Program-made: the position numbers and the translations under genes
Assembly: GCF_017377775.1 (NCBI RefSeq)
Contig: NZ_JAFVLN010000007.1
Span: 62,001 to 126,000 of the forward strand
Length of the DNA: 64,000 nucleotides
DNA from: Streptomyces sp. VRA16 Mangrove soil
GTDB lineage: Bacteria; Actinomycetota; Actinomycetes; Streptomycetales; Streptomycetaceae
Direction: 5' to 3'
Shown here: positions 50,536 to 59,240 of the stretch, piece by piece
Position numbering within the stretch: the stretch's first letter is position 1
Layout: each line of letters opens with the position of its first letter
Notes under the pieces: model-generated
What the model saw: only the letters and a program-made list of their open reading frames with translations
Database searches by the model: none
What the model was told of the DNA's origin: nothing

Positions 50536-51279
50536 ATGCACGTACTCATTCTCGGCGGAACCACGGAGGCCCGCCGCCTCGCGGCGACCCTGCACCCGCG
50601 CGTCCGCGTGACCAGCTCCCTGGCGGGCCGGGTCGCCGCGCCCCGGCTCCCGGCGGGCGAGGTGCGGATCGGCGGCTTCGGCGGGCCCGAGGGCATGGCG
50701 CGGTGGATCGGGCAGCACGCCGTGGACGCGGTCATCGACGCCACCCATCCCTTCGCGGAGCGGATCAGTTTCAACGCGGCCGGGGCCACGGCCACCGCCC
50801 ATGTTCCCCTGCTGGCGCTGCGCCGCCCCGGCTGGGTGCCGGTGGCGGGCGACGACTGGCGGGAGGCCGCCTCCCTCGACGAGGCGGCGGACCTGGTGCG
50901 CGGGCTCGGCGGGCGGGTCTTCCTGACCACGGGGCGGACGGGGCTCGCCGCGTTCGCCGGGATCGACGACGCGTTCTTCCTCGTACGGTCCGTGGACGCG
51001 TCCGAGCCGCCGTGCCCGCCGCACATGGAGGTGCTGCTCGACCGCGGCCCGTTCACCCTCGAAGGGGAGCGGGAGCTCATCGCCCGCCACCGCATCGACG
51101 TCCTGGTGACGAAGGACAGCGGCGCCGCCGCCACCGCCGCCAAGCTGACCGCCGCGCGGGAGGCGGGGATCCCGGTGGTCGTGGTGCGCCGGCCGCCGGT
51201 GCCGCAGGGGGTGGCGGTGGCGGCCACCGTCGAGGAGGCCGCCCACTGGGTTCAGCGGTCGGCCGGGGCCTGCGGATAG
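50536..51279 (+). CDS. cobK: Precorrin-6A reductase
   Basis: The 247-residue NADPH-dependent reductase shows the CobK/CbiJ N-terminus MHVLILGGTTEARRLAATLHP, the conserved DATHPFAERIS, and the C-terminal VTKDSGAAATAAKLTAAREAGIPVVVVRRP. It reduces precorrin-6A to precorrin-6B (dihydro form) before CobL acts. A GGAGTG ribosome site lies in the 11-bp divergent space. Its 3' end overlaps cobIJ by 28 bp, so it sits reversed among minus-strand B12 genes. Confidence 0.94.
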   Translation: MHVLILGGTTEARRLAATLHPRVRVTSSLAGRVAAPRLPAGEVRIGGFGGPEGMARWIGQHAVDAVIDATHPFAERISFNAAGATATAHVPLLALRRPGWVPVAGDDWREAASLDEAADLVRGLGGRVFLTTGRTGLAAFAGIDDAFFLVRSVDASEPPCPPHMEVLLDRGPFTLEGERELIARHRIDVLVTKDSGAAATAAKLTAAREAGIPVVVVRRPPVPQGVAVAATVEEAAHWVQRSAGACG

Positions 51280-52769
51280 CGCCGCGGCGTCCACGCCACC
51301 GTCCGCCCGTCCGCGCCCCGGGGCACCGCCCGCGTCTGCGACGAGCCGACGATCAGCAGCGTGCGCATGTCGACCTCGGCCGGGTCGAGATCGGTCAGCC
51401 GCACCACGCGGACCTGCTCCTGCGGGCCGCCCACGTCCCGCGCCACGACCACCGGGGTGTCCGGGGCGCGGTGTTCGAGCAGCAGCTCGCGGGCCTTCGC
51501 GACCTGCCAGGTGCGGCTGCGCGAGCCCGGGTTGTAGAGCGAGATCACCAGGTCGGCGGCGGCCGCCGCGTGCAGGCGCTCCGCGATGACCTCCCACGGC
51601 TTGAGGCGGTCGGACAGCGAGATGGTCGCGTAGTCGTGGCCGAGCGGGGCGCCCGCCTTGGCCGCCGCCGCGTTGGCCGCGGTCACCCCGGGCAGCACGC
51701 GGACGTCGATGTCCGCGTAGCGCTCCTCGGCGGCGACTTCGAGGACCGCCGTCGCCATCGCGAAGACGCCCGGGTCACCGCCCGACACGACCGCGACGCG
51801 GCGGCCGCGCAGCGCCAGGTCGAGGGCCATCTCGGCGCGCTCCGACTCCACCTTGTTGTCCGAGCCGTGGCGGCGCTGCCAGGGCCGGGACGGGACCCGG
51901 TCCAGGTAGGTCGTGTAACCGACCAGGTCGTCGGCGGCGGCGAGCGCGCCGCGCGACTCGGGGGTCAGCCAGGGGGCGCCCGCGGGGCCCGTGCCGACGA
52001 CCACGACCTCGCCGCGGGCCGGATCCTCGGCCGGCTCGGCGTCGATGCGCGACGGGAGCACCGCCACCGAGAAGTACGGGACGGAGGCCGGGTCGACGTT
52101 CGCCAGCGCGCCCGTGCGCTCGCCCGCCATGAAGGCGCGCTCCACGTACCGGGCGCCCTCCAGGCGGCCCGAACGCTCCAGCGCCGTACGGACCTTGGGG
52201 AAGGTGCGGCCCAGCTTCATCACCACCGCCGAGTCCGCCGCCGCGATCCGCGCCGTCAGCTCGTCCTCGGGCAGCGTGCCCGGGATGACGGTGAGGGTCT
52301 CGGTGTCCTCGCACAGCGGCTCGCCGAGGCGGGCCGCGGCCGCGCTGATGGAGGTCACGCCGGGGATGACCGTCGTCTCGTACCGGTCGGCGAGACGCTT
52401 GTGCATGTGCTGGTACGAGCCGTAGAACAGCGGGTCGCCCTCGGCGAGGACGGCCACCGTGCGGCCCGCGTCCAGGTGGGCGGCGAGCGTGGCGGCGGCC
52501 TCGGCGTAGAAGTCGTCGAGGGCGCCGCGGTAGCCGCCGGGGTGGTCCGTCGTCTCGACGGTGAGCGGGTACATCAGCCGCTCCTCGATCTGGTCCTCGC
52601 GGATGTGCTCCGCGGCGATCGAGCGGGCTATGGACCGGCCGTGCCGTGCGCAGTGGTACGCGATGACGTCCGCGCCCGCGACGGCCTTCACCGCGGCCAC
52701 CGTCATCAGCTCCGGGTCCCCCGGGCCGAGTCCGACGCCGTAGAGCCTGCCGGTCGCCTTGCCGCTCAT
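51252..52769 (-). CDS. cobIJ: Fused precorrin-2 C20- and precorrin-3B C17-methyltransferase
   Basis: The 505-residue protein joins CobI (about 8-240, LYGVGLGPGDPELMTVAAVKAV and EGDPLFYGSYQHM) to CobJ (about 250-490, VVVVGTGPAGAPWLTPESRGAL and SGGDPGVFAMA). CobI methylates C20 of precorrin-2. CobJ methylates C17 and contracts the ring of precorrin-3B. The fusion is common in actinobacteria. ATG 52769 overlaps the cobH stop (ATGA), so the two are coupled. Confidence 0.96.
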   Translation of the reverse strand: MSGKATGRLYGVGLGPGDPELMTVAAVKAVAGADVIAYHCARHGRSIARSIAAEHIREDQIEERLMYPLTVETTDHPGGYRGALDDFYAEAAATLAAHLDAGRTVAVLAEGDPLFYGSYQHMHKRLADRYETTVIPGVTSISAAAARLGEPLCEDTETLTVIPGTLPEDELTARIAAADSAVVMKLGRTFPKVRTALERSGRLEGARYVERAFMAGERTGALANVDPASVPYFSVAVLPSRIDAEPAEDPARGEVVVVGTGPAGAPWLTPESRGALAAADDLVGYTTYLDRVPSRPWQRRHGSDNKVESERAEMALDLALRGRRVAVVSGGDPGVFAMATAVLEVAAEERYADIDVRVLPGVTAANAAAAKAGAPLGHDYATISLSDRLKPWEVIAERLHAAAAADLVISLYNPGSRSRTWQVAKARELLLEHRAPDTPVVVARDVGGPQEQVRVVRLTDLDPAEVDMRTLLIVGSSQTRAVPRGADGRTVAWTPRRYPQAPADR

Positions 52770-53422
52770 GCGCGGTCCTCCATGATCTCCGCCTCGGTGG
52801 CGAGGGCGTTCAGCGCCGCCGCCGTGATCGCGCTGCCGCCGCGCCTGCCCCGCACGATCAGGTGCTCAAGTCCCAGGTCGCTGGCGGCGAGCGCGTCCTT
52901 CGACTCGGCCGCGCCGACGAAGCCGACCGGGATGCCGAGCACGGCCGCCGGGCGCGGGGCGCCCTGCGCGATCATTTCGAGGAGGTGGAACAGGGCGGTG
53001 GGGGCGTTGCCGATCGCGACGACCGCGCCGTCGAGCCGGTCCCGCCACAGTTCGAGCGCCGCCGCGCTGCGGGTCGTGCCCAACTTGGCCGCGAGCGCCG
53101 GGACTTGGGGGTCCCGGAGCGTGCAGATCACCTCGTTGTCGGCGGGCAGCCGCTTGCGCGTGACGCCGCTCGCGACCATGTGCGCGTCGCAGAGGATCGG
53201 CGCGCCCGCGCGCAGGGCGGCGCGGGCCTTCGCCACGACGGCCGGGGAGTGGCCGATGTCCTGTACGAGATCCACCTGGCCGCAGGCGTGGATCATGCGG
53301 ACCGCCACCTGGGCGACGTCGGCGGGCAGGGCGGCGAGGCCGTCCGCGGCCTCCGCGCGGATGGTGGCGAAGGACTCGCGGTAGATCGCCGCGCCGTCCT
53401 TCTCGTAGTCGTACAAGGACAT
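52766..53422 (-). CDS. cobH: Precorrin-8X methylmutase
   Basis: This 218-residue enzyme moves the C11 methyl to C12, forming hydrogenobyrinate. It has YDYEKDGAAIYRESFATIRAEA at the start, the catalytic region CDAHMVASGVTRKRLP (near 108-123), and the active-site histidine in VRMIHACG. Length is usual. ATG 53422 has a GAGAG site. It is 14 bp after cobG and coupled to cobIJ downstream. Confidence 0.96.
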   Translation of the reverse strand: MSLYDYEKDGAAIYRESFATIRAEAADGLAALPADVAQVAVRMIHACGQVDLVQDIGHSPAVVAKARAALRAGAPILCDAHMVASGVTRKRLPADNEVICTLRDPQVPALAAKLGTTRSAAALELWRDRLDGAVVAIGNAPTALFHLLEMIAQGAPRPAAVLGIPVGFVGAAESKDALAASDLGLEHLIVRGRRGGSAITAAALNALATEAEIMEDRA

Positions 53423-53436
53423 GAGGTTCGGCTCTC

Positions 53437-54570
53437 TCAACTGGGGTGCGTGGTACGGGTGGTGGTCGTGTACGTGCCGTCGGTCCTGGCCGTGACGTCG
53501 ACGTACGGCCCGGTCGGGTGGCCGCAGCGGCGCTCGCAGCCGGACCAGTACGTGGGGAGTTCGGGGTGCCGGGGTGCGGCGTCGGCCCGTACGTCGGTGT
53601 GGGCCTTGGCGCAGCCCCGGCTGCCGATGCAGGCGCCGAGGCGGGTCCACGGGGTGTCAGGGTCGGCGGGTGCGCCGGGCACGACGACCCGGCGCCAGGG
53701 GGTCAGGCGCAGTTCCTGGGCGGGGAGTCGAGCGGCCAGTTCGGTGAGTTCGGCCCACTTCTCGGGGGTGGCCGTGCCGAAGGGAAGGGCGAGTCCGGCG
53801 GGCTCGGCGGGCGTGGCCGCCGCGGCGGGTCCGTCGGCCACCTCGCCCCGCAGGCCGGCCGACACGAGCCGGGCCTCCAACTCGGCTCGTGAAAGGGTCA
53901 GTTCGGCGACGCGCCAGGTCCGGCCCGGGGCCTCGCGCGCCGCCGTCACGAAGACCTCCGCCGCGATCACCGCCGCCCGTGCCGCGTCCCCGTGCGCCAC
54001 CCGGAACCGTGCCTCCCCGAGCGACACCTCGGCGTCGCCCCCGGGCAGCCCCCGCACCAGCACGTCGGGGCCGAGCGCCGCGACGTCGCCGCGGCCGTCG
54101 TCCAGCGCGAACAGGAACCGGCCGGAGAGCCCCGGGGTGACCGCGCTCGCGCACAACTCCGCGTCGAGCGCGCGCAGCCAGCCGCGTACGTCGACGGATC
54201 CGAGGCCGTCGAGCCCGGACATCGGCGACGCCACGACGTTGCGGACCCGTTCGTGGGCCGGGGACGGCAGCAGTCCGGCCGCGGCCAACGCCTCCGCCAG
54301 AGCGCCGCCGCAGCCGTCGCGCACTCCGCGCAGCTGCACGTTCCCCCGCGACGTGAGGTGCAGCGCCCCGTCCCCGAGCCGGGCGGACAGCGCGCCGAGC
54401 GCCCGCGCCTGGTCCGCCGTCAGCACCCCGCCGGGTATGCGCACCCGCGCCAGGAACCCGTCGTCGGCGGCGTGCAGCCGCAGCGCGCCGGGGCAGGCGT
54501 CGCCGGACGTGCCGGTACCTGCGGATATGGGGGGATCGGGGGAGGCGGACATGCCGGGGAGCATACCCAT
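53437..54570 (-). CDS. cobG: Precorrin-3B synthase (CobG), sulfite-reductase-like
   Basis: The 377-residue protein has the two ferredoxin-like halves of nitrite/sulfite reductases. TSRGNVQLRG lies in the first half, and the 4Fe-4S cysteines lie in CIGSRGCAKAH and SGCERRCGHP near 320-357. CobG hydroxylates C20 of precorrin-3A using oxygen, the step that makes the ring contraction aerobic. Starts at 54570, 54564 and 54552 are all possible and none has a strong ribosome site. It is shorter than the Pseudomonas enzyme (about 460), consistent with other actinobacterial forms. It appears to be the first gene of the minus-strand operon. Confidence 0.92.
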   Translation of the reverse strand: MGMLPGMSASPDPPISAGTGTSGDACPGALRLHAADDGFLARVRIPGGVLTADQARALGALSARLGDGALHLTSRGNVQLRGVRDGCGGALAEALAAAGLLPSPAHERVRNVVASPMSGLDGLGSVDVRGWLRALDAELCASAVTPGLSGRFLFALDDGRGDVAALGPDVLVRGLPGGDAEVSLGEARFRVAHGDAARAAVIAAEVFVTAAREAPGRTWRVAELTLSRAELEARLVSAGLRGEVADGPAAAATPAEPAGLALPFGTATPEKWAELTELAARLPAQELRLTPWRRVVVPGAPADPDTPWTRLGACIGSRGCAKAHTDVRADAAPRHPELPTYWSGCERRCGHPTGPYVDVTARTDGTYTTTTRTTHPS

Positions 54571-54629
54571 GGGCCTGTGACCGGCATCCCGTACCGGCCC
54601 GTCGCCCCGACCCGTACGATGAGCGTGCC

Positions 54630-54728
54630 ATCGACGGCAAAAGGGGAGGAAGCCCGGTGTGAATCCGGCGCGGTCCCGCCACTGTGAGCTCCGCAACAGC
54701 GGAGTGAGCCAGGAACTCCCGCCGTCCA
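54630..54728 (+). ncRNA. Cobalamin (B12) riboswitch upstream of cobN
   Basis: The aptamer shows the conserved core in order: AGCCCGGTGTGAATCC, GGTCCCGCCACTGTGA, and the B12 box GAGCCAGGAAC (about 54706-54716). The P1 stem GACGGC (54633-54638) pairs with GCCGTC (54721-54726). A downstream hairpin CGGGG...CCCCG (about 54739-54755) next to the GAGGAAGGG ribosome site is a likely expression platform. That would let bound cobalamin block translation of cobN. Confidence 0.93.
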
Positions 54729-54773
54729 ACGACCACCCGGGGCGCGGACACCCCGAGGAAGGGCCGCCGACGC

Positions 54774-57700
54774 ATGCCTCAGCAGCTTCTGCTCCTGTCG
54801 ACCTCCGACACCGACCTGCTCAGCGCCCGCGCGGCGAACACGACGGCCGGCACGCCGGTTTCGTACCGCTTCGCGAACCCCTCCCGGCTCCCGCTGGACG
54901 ACCTCGACGCGCTCCTCGACGGCGTCGGCCTGGTCGTCGTACGGCTCCTGGGCGGGGTCCGTGCCTGGCAGGACGGCATCGACCGGCTGTCCGCCGCCGG
55001 GATCCCGCTCGTGGTGCTCAGCGGTGAACAGGCCCCCGACGCGCAGCTGATGGCGGCCTCCACGGTGCCCGTCGGCATCGCCGCCGAGGCCCACAAGTAC
55101 CTGGCGCACGGCGGTCCCGCGAACCTCGCCCAGCTCGCCCGGTTCCTCTCCGACACCGTGCTGCTGACCGGCCACGGCTTCGAGGCGCCTGCGCCCGCTC
55201 CCACCTGGGGATCCCTGGAGCGCACCGCCGCGACGACCGACGGTCCGACCGTCGCCGTGCTCTACTACCGCGCCCACCACATGAGCGGCAACACGGCCTT
55301 CGTGCACGCCCTCTGCGACGCGGTCGAGCACGCCGGAGCCCGTCCGCTCCCGCTGTACGTGGCCTCCCTGCGGGCCCCCGAGCCCGAGCTGATCGAGGCG
55401 CTCGGCGCGGCCGACGCGATCGTCACCACCGTGCTCGCCGCGGGCGGCACCCGCCCCGCGGAGGCGAGCGCGGGCGGCGACGACGAGGCGTGGGACGCGG
55501 GCGCGCTGACCGGGCTCGACGTGCCGATCCTCCAGGCCCTGTGCCTGACCTCGTCCCGGTCCGACTGGGAGGAGAACGACGAGGGCGTCTCGCCGCTGGA
55601 CGCCGCGAGCCAGATCGCGGTGCCGGAGTTCGACGGGCGCCTGATCACCGTCCCGTTCTCCTTCAAGGAGATCGACGAGGACGGGCTCCCGGCGTACGTC
55701 GCCGACGCCGAGCGCGCCGCCCGTGTCGCCGGGATCGCCGTGCGCCACGCGCGCCTGCGCCACATCCCGGCCGCCGACAAGAAGCTCGCCCTGGTCCTGT
55801 CCGCGTACCCGACCAAGCACTCCCGGATCGGCAACGCGGTCGGCCTCGACACCCCCGCGTCGGCGATCGCGCTGCTGCGGCGGCTGATCGCGGAGGGCTA
55901 CGACTTCGGGGACGAGGCCGGCATCCCGGGCCTCGTCTCCGCAGACGGCGACGAGCTGATCCGCGCGCTCATCGAGGCCGGCGGCCACGACCAGGAGTGG
56001 CTCACCGAGGAACAGCTCGCCAAGAACCCGGTCCGCATCCCGGCCGCCGACTACAGGCGCTGGTACGCGACGCTGCCGCTCTCGCTGCGCGAGCAGGTCG
56101 AGCGGCACTGGGGGCCGCCGCCCGGCGAGATGTTCGTCGACCGGTCCCGCAACCCCGAGGGCGACATCGTGCTCGCCGCGCTGCGCCGCGGGAACCTGCT
56201 CATCCTCATCCAGCCGCCGCGCGGCTTCGGCGAGAACCCGATCGCGATCTACCACGACCCCGATCTGCCGCCGTCCCACCACTACTTGGCGGCCTACCGC
56301 TGGATCGCGGCCTCCGCCGACGACCGGGGCTTCGGCGCCGACGCGATGATCCACCTCGGCAAGCACGGCAACCTGGAGTGGCTGCCCGGCAAGAACGCGG
56401 GCCTGTCCGCCGCGTGCGGCCCGGACGCCGCGCTCGGCGACCTGCCGCTCGTCTACCCGTTCCTCGTGAACGACCCGGGCGAGGGCACCCAGGCCAAGCG
56501 CCGCGTCCACGCCACCCTCGTCGACCACCTCGTGCCGCCGATGGCCCGCGCCGACTCCTACGGCGACATCGCCCGCCTGGAACAACTCCTCGACGAGTAC
56601 GCCCAGATCAGCAGCATGGACCCGGCGAAGCTGCCCGCCATCCGCGCGCAGATCTGGACCCTGATCCAGGCCGCGAAGCTCGACCACGACCTGGGCCTCG
56701 ACGACCGCCCGGACGACGACGGCTTCGACGACTTCCTGCTGCACGTCGACGGCTGGCTCTGCGAGGTCAAGGACGCCCAGATCCGCGACGGCCTGCACGT
56801 CCTGGGCCAGGCGCCGGCCGGCGCCGACCGCGTCAACCTCGTCCTGGCGATCCTCCGGGCCCGCCAGATCTGGGGCGGCACGCAGGCTCTGCCGGGCCTG
56901 CGGGAGGCGCTGGGCCTGGACGAGTCGAGCGCGACCCGTACGTCCGCCGACGAGGCGGAGGCCATGGCGCGGGCCCTGGTGGAAGCGATGGAGGCCGCCG
57001 GCTGGAACCCGGAGGAGGCCACCCGCCTTGGGCAGTCCGCCGCCTTGGGCGGCAGGGTGGGCACGGCGGCACCCCAGCACCGGGCAGGCGCTGCGGAGGG
57101 CGGTGAGCACGGCCCGGCCGAGGACGCCGTCACCGCCATCCTCGACTTCGCCGCCCGCGAAGTCGTCCCCCGTCTCAACGCCACCACCGACGAACTCGAC
57201 CACACCGTCCGCGCGTTGGAGGGCCGCTTCGTGCCCGCGGGCCCGAGCGGCTCCCCCCTGCGCGGCCTCGTCAACGTCCTGCCGACCGGCCGCAACTTCT
57301 ACTCCGTCGACCCGAAGGCCGTCCCGTCCCGCCTCGCGTGGGAGACCGGCCAGGCCCTCGCCGACTCCCTCCTCACCCGCTACCAGGACGACAACGGCGC
57401 GTACCCCACCTCCGTCGGCCTCTCCCTGTGGGGCACCAGTGCCATGCGCACGGCGGGCGACGACGTGGCCGAGGCCCTCGCGCTGCTCGGCGTCCGCCCC
57501 GTCTGGGACGACGCCTCGCGCCGCGTGACGGGCCTGGAGCCGATCCCGTACGCCGAACTGAACCGCCCCCGCATCGATGTGACCCTGCGCATCTCGGGCT
57601 TCTTCCGCGACGCGTTCCCGCACGTCATCGGCCTCCTCGACGACGCCGTACGCCTTGCGGCGTCGCTCGACGAGCCGGCCGAGGTCAACCACGTACGCGC

Positions 57701-58472
57701 CCACGTCCAGGCGGACGTCGCCGAGCACGGCGACGAACGCCGGGCCACCACCCGCATCTTCGGATCGCGCCCGGGAACGTACGGCGCGGGCCTCCTCCAG
57801 CTGATCGACTCCAAGGACTGGCGCACCGACGCCGATCTGGCCGAGGTCTACACGGTGTGGGGCGGCTACGCGTACGGGCGCGGCCTCGACGGCTGCCAGG
57901 CCCGCGACGCGATGGAGACGGCCTACAAGCGGATCGCGGTCGCCGCCAAGAACACGGACACCCGCGAGCACGACATCGCCGACTCCGACGACTACTTCCA
58001 GTACCACGGCGGCATGGTCGCCACGGTGCGCGCGCTGCGCGGCACCGCCCCCGAGGCGTACATCGGCGACTCGACCCGCCCCGAGACGGTCCGTACCCGC
58101 ACCCTCGTCGAGGAGACGTCCCGCGTCTTCCGGGCCCGCGTCGTGAACCCCAAGTGGATCGAGGCGATGCGCCGCCACGGCTACAAGGGCGCCTTCGAAC
58201 TCGCCGCCACCGTGGACTACTTGTTCGGCTACGACGCCACGACCGGCGTGGTCGCCGACTGGATGTACGACAAGTTGACGGAGACGTACGTCCTCGACGA
58301 GACCAACCGCCAGTTCCTCTCCGAGGCCAACCCGTGGGCCCTGCACGGCATCGCGGAGCGGCTGCTCGAAGCCGAGTCGCGCGGCATGTGGGAGAAGCCG
58401 GACCCGGCGGTCCTGGAAGCCCTGCGCCAGGTGTACCTGGAGACGGAGGGCGACCTGGAGGCCGACGAGTAG
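54774..58472 (+). CDS. cobN: Cobaltochelatase large subunit CobN
   Basis: The 1232-residue protein is the large (ChlH-like) subunit that inserts cobalt into hydrogenobyrinate a,c-diamide, working with CobS/CobT or ChlI/ChlD-type AAA+ partners not present here. Family landmarks are the LSAYPTKHSRIGNAVGLDTP segment (near 342), HLGKHGNLEWLPGKN (near 525), and LTNVLPTGRN-like LVNVLPTGRNFYSVDPKAVPS (near 830). Residues 750-773 are encoded by copy C of the dispersed repeat and lie in a linker between conserved blocks. ATG 54774 follows GAGGAAGGG. Expression is under a cobalamin riboswitch. Confidence 0.96.
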   Translation: MPQQLLLLSTSDTDLLSARAANTTAGTPVSYRFANPSRLPLDDLDALLDGVGLVVVRLLGGVRAWQDGIDRLSAAGIPLVVLSGEQAPDAQLMAASTVPVGIAAEAHKYLAHGGPANLAQLARFLSDTVLLTGHGFEAPAPAPTWGSLERTAATTDGPTVAVLYYRAHHMSGNTAFVHALCDAVEHAGARPLPLYVASLRAPEPELIEALGAADAIVTTVLAAGGTRPAEASAGGDDEAWDAGALTGLDVPILQALCLTSSRSDWEENDEGVSPLDAASQIAVPEFDGRLITVPFSFKEIDEDGLPAYVADAERAARVAGIAVRHARLRHIPAADKKLALVLSAYPTKHSRIGNAVGLDTPASAIALLRRLIAEGYDFGDEAGIPGLVSADGDELIRALIEAGGHDQEWLTEEQLAKNPVRIPAADYRRWYATLPLSLREQVERHWGPPPGEMFVDRSRNPEGDIVLAALRRGNLLILIQPPRGFGENPIAIYHDPDLPPSHHYLAAYRWIAASADDRGFGADAMIHLGKHGNLEWLPGKNAGLSAACGPDAALGDLPLVYPFLVNDPGEGTQAKRRVHATLVDHLVPPMARADSYGDIARLEQLLDEYAQISSMDPAKLPAIRAQIWTLIQAAKLDHDLGLDDRPDDDGFDDFLLHVDGWLCEVKDAQIRDGLHVLGQAPAGADRVNLVLAILRARQIWGGTQALPGLREALGLDESSATRTSADEAEAMARALVEAMEAAGWNPEEATRLGQSAALGGRVGTAAPQHRAGAAEGGEHGPAEDAVTAILDFAAREVVPRLNATTDELDHTVRALEGRFVPAGPSGSPLRGLVNVLPTGRNFYSVDPKAVPSRLAWETGQALADSLLTRYQDDNGAYPTSVGLSLWGTSAMRTAGDDVAEALALLGVRPVWDDASRRVTGLEPIPYAELNRPRIDVTLRISGFFRDAFPHVIGLLDDAVRLAASLDEPAEVNHVRAHVQADVAEHGDERRATTRIFGSRPGTYGAGLLQLIDSKDWRTDADLAEVYTVWGGYAYGRGLDGCQARDAMETAYKRIAVAAKNTDTREHDIADSDDYFQYHGGMVATVRALRGTAPEAYIGDSTRPETVRTRTLVEETSRVFRARVVNPKWIEAMRRHGYKGAFELAATVDYLFGYDATTGVVADWMYDKLTETYVLDETNRQFLSEANPWALHGIAERLLEAESRGMWEKPDPAVLEALRQVYLETEGDLEADE
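57022..57092 (+). repeat. Dispersed 71-bp repeat, copy C (in frame inside cobN)
   Basis: Identical to copy A at 63 of 71 positions. It encodes about 24 residues (RLGQSAALGGRVGTAAPQHR plus flanks) without a stop in the cobN frame. The GCCGCC-TTG-GGCGGC hairpin is intact. Confidence 0.8.
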
Positions 58473-58588
58473 GGCGCTGAGCTGGGGAAACGCGCCTGCT
58501 TGCCCATTCGGGTGAACGATCTGAGGATCCCCGGGCCTGCCCCCACCTACCCTGGGAGTGTCGCGCTGAGCGAAGGAGGAGGTCCGTC

Positions 58589-59185
58589 ATGGCAGCTCTG
58601 CCGGTCCCGGAGCACCATCCCGTGGGGCCGGGGCATGTTGGTGTCCCGGACGTCGAGGAGGCCTTCACTCGGGTCAGCGCGGCCGCCCCCGAGGGGTGGC
58701 GCGTGGAGTTGATCGAAGGGGAGATCCACGTGACACCTCCAGCCAACGGTGAGCACGAGGAATTCGTGACCGAGGCATCGGACCAGATCACGCTCCGGAG
58801 GCTGGACCGCACACTGCGCAGCTACACCGGAATCGGGCTGAACGTACCCGGAGCCTCCGCGACCGGCCACGTCGTCCCCGATATCGTCGTCGCCCCGAAG
58901 GGATCCTTCGACAACGACCTGGAGTGGCACGAGCCTTCGGCCGTTCTCATGGTCGTCGAGGTCACCTCCGACTCGACCGCTGGGAACGACCGCTTCAAGA
59001 AGATCCGTGGGTACGCCCGCGCGGCAGTGCCGCTGTATCTCCTCATTGACCGCGAGGCCAAGCGGGTCACCCTCGGTTCCGTGCCCGAGGGCGACGACTA
59101 CGCGAAGAAGACCTCCTACAAACTCGGCCTCGCCGTCCCCCTCCCCGACCCCCTCGGCTTCGACCTGGACACCGCCGAGTTCTGA
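58589..59185 (+). CDS. Uma2-family (DUF820) restriction-endonuclease-like protein
   Basis: The 198-residue protein has the Uma2 core: WRVELIEGEIHVTPPANGEHEEF, VVPDIVVAPKG (PD motif), VLMVVEVTSDSTAGNDRFKKIRGYARAAVPLYLLID (E-x-K-like catalytic pair) and a C-terminal LPDPLGFDLDT. The PD-(D/E)XK fold is recognised, but physiological roles of Uma2 proteins are largely unknown. They are numerous in Streptomyces. AAGGAGGAGG precedes the ATG. The gene is intact, unlike the remnant at 12937. Confidence 0.9.
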   Translation: MAALPVPEHHPVGPGHVGVPDVEEAFTRVSAAAPEGWRVELIEGEIHVTPPANGEHEEFVTEASDQITLRRLDRTLRSYTGIGLNVPGASATGHVVPDIVVAPKGSFDNDLEWHEPSAVLMVVEVTSDSTAGNDRFKKIRGYARAAVPLYLLIDREAKRVTLGSVPEGDDYAKKTSYKLGLAVPLPDPLGFDLDTAEF

Positions 59186-59240
59186 GCCGCTTGACCCTCG
59201 ACCTGGTGCAGGGCCCAGAGTCCCGGGTGTGGAGAACGAC

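Noticed and set aside
54420-58346. About 1300-codon minus-strand open frame opposite cobN
   Set aside because: Antisense shadow of high-GC third positions. cobN on the plus strand is conserved throughout.
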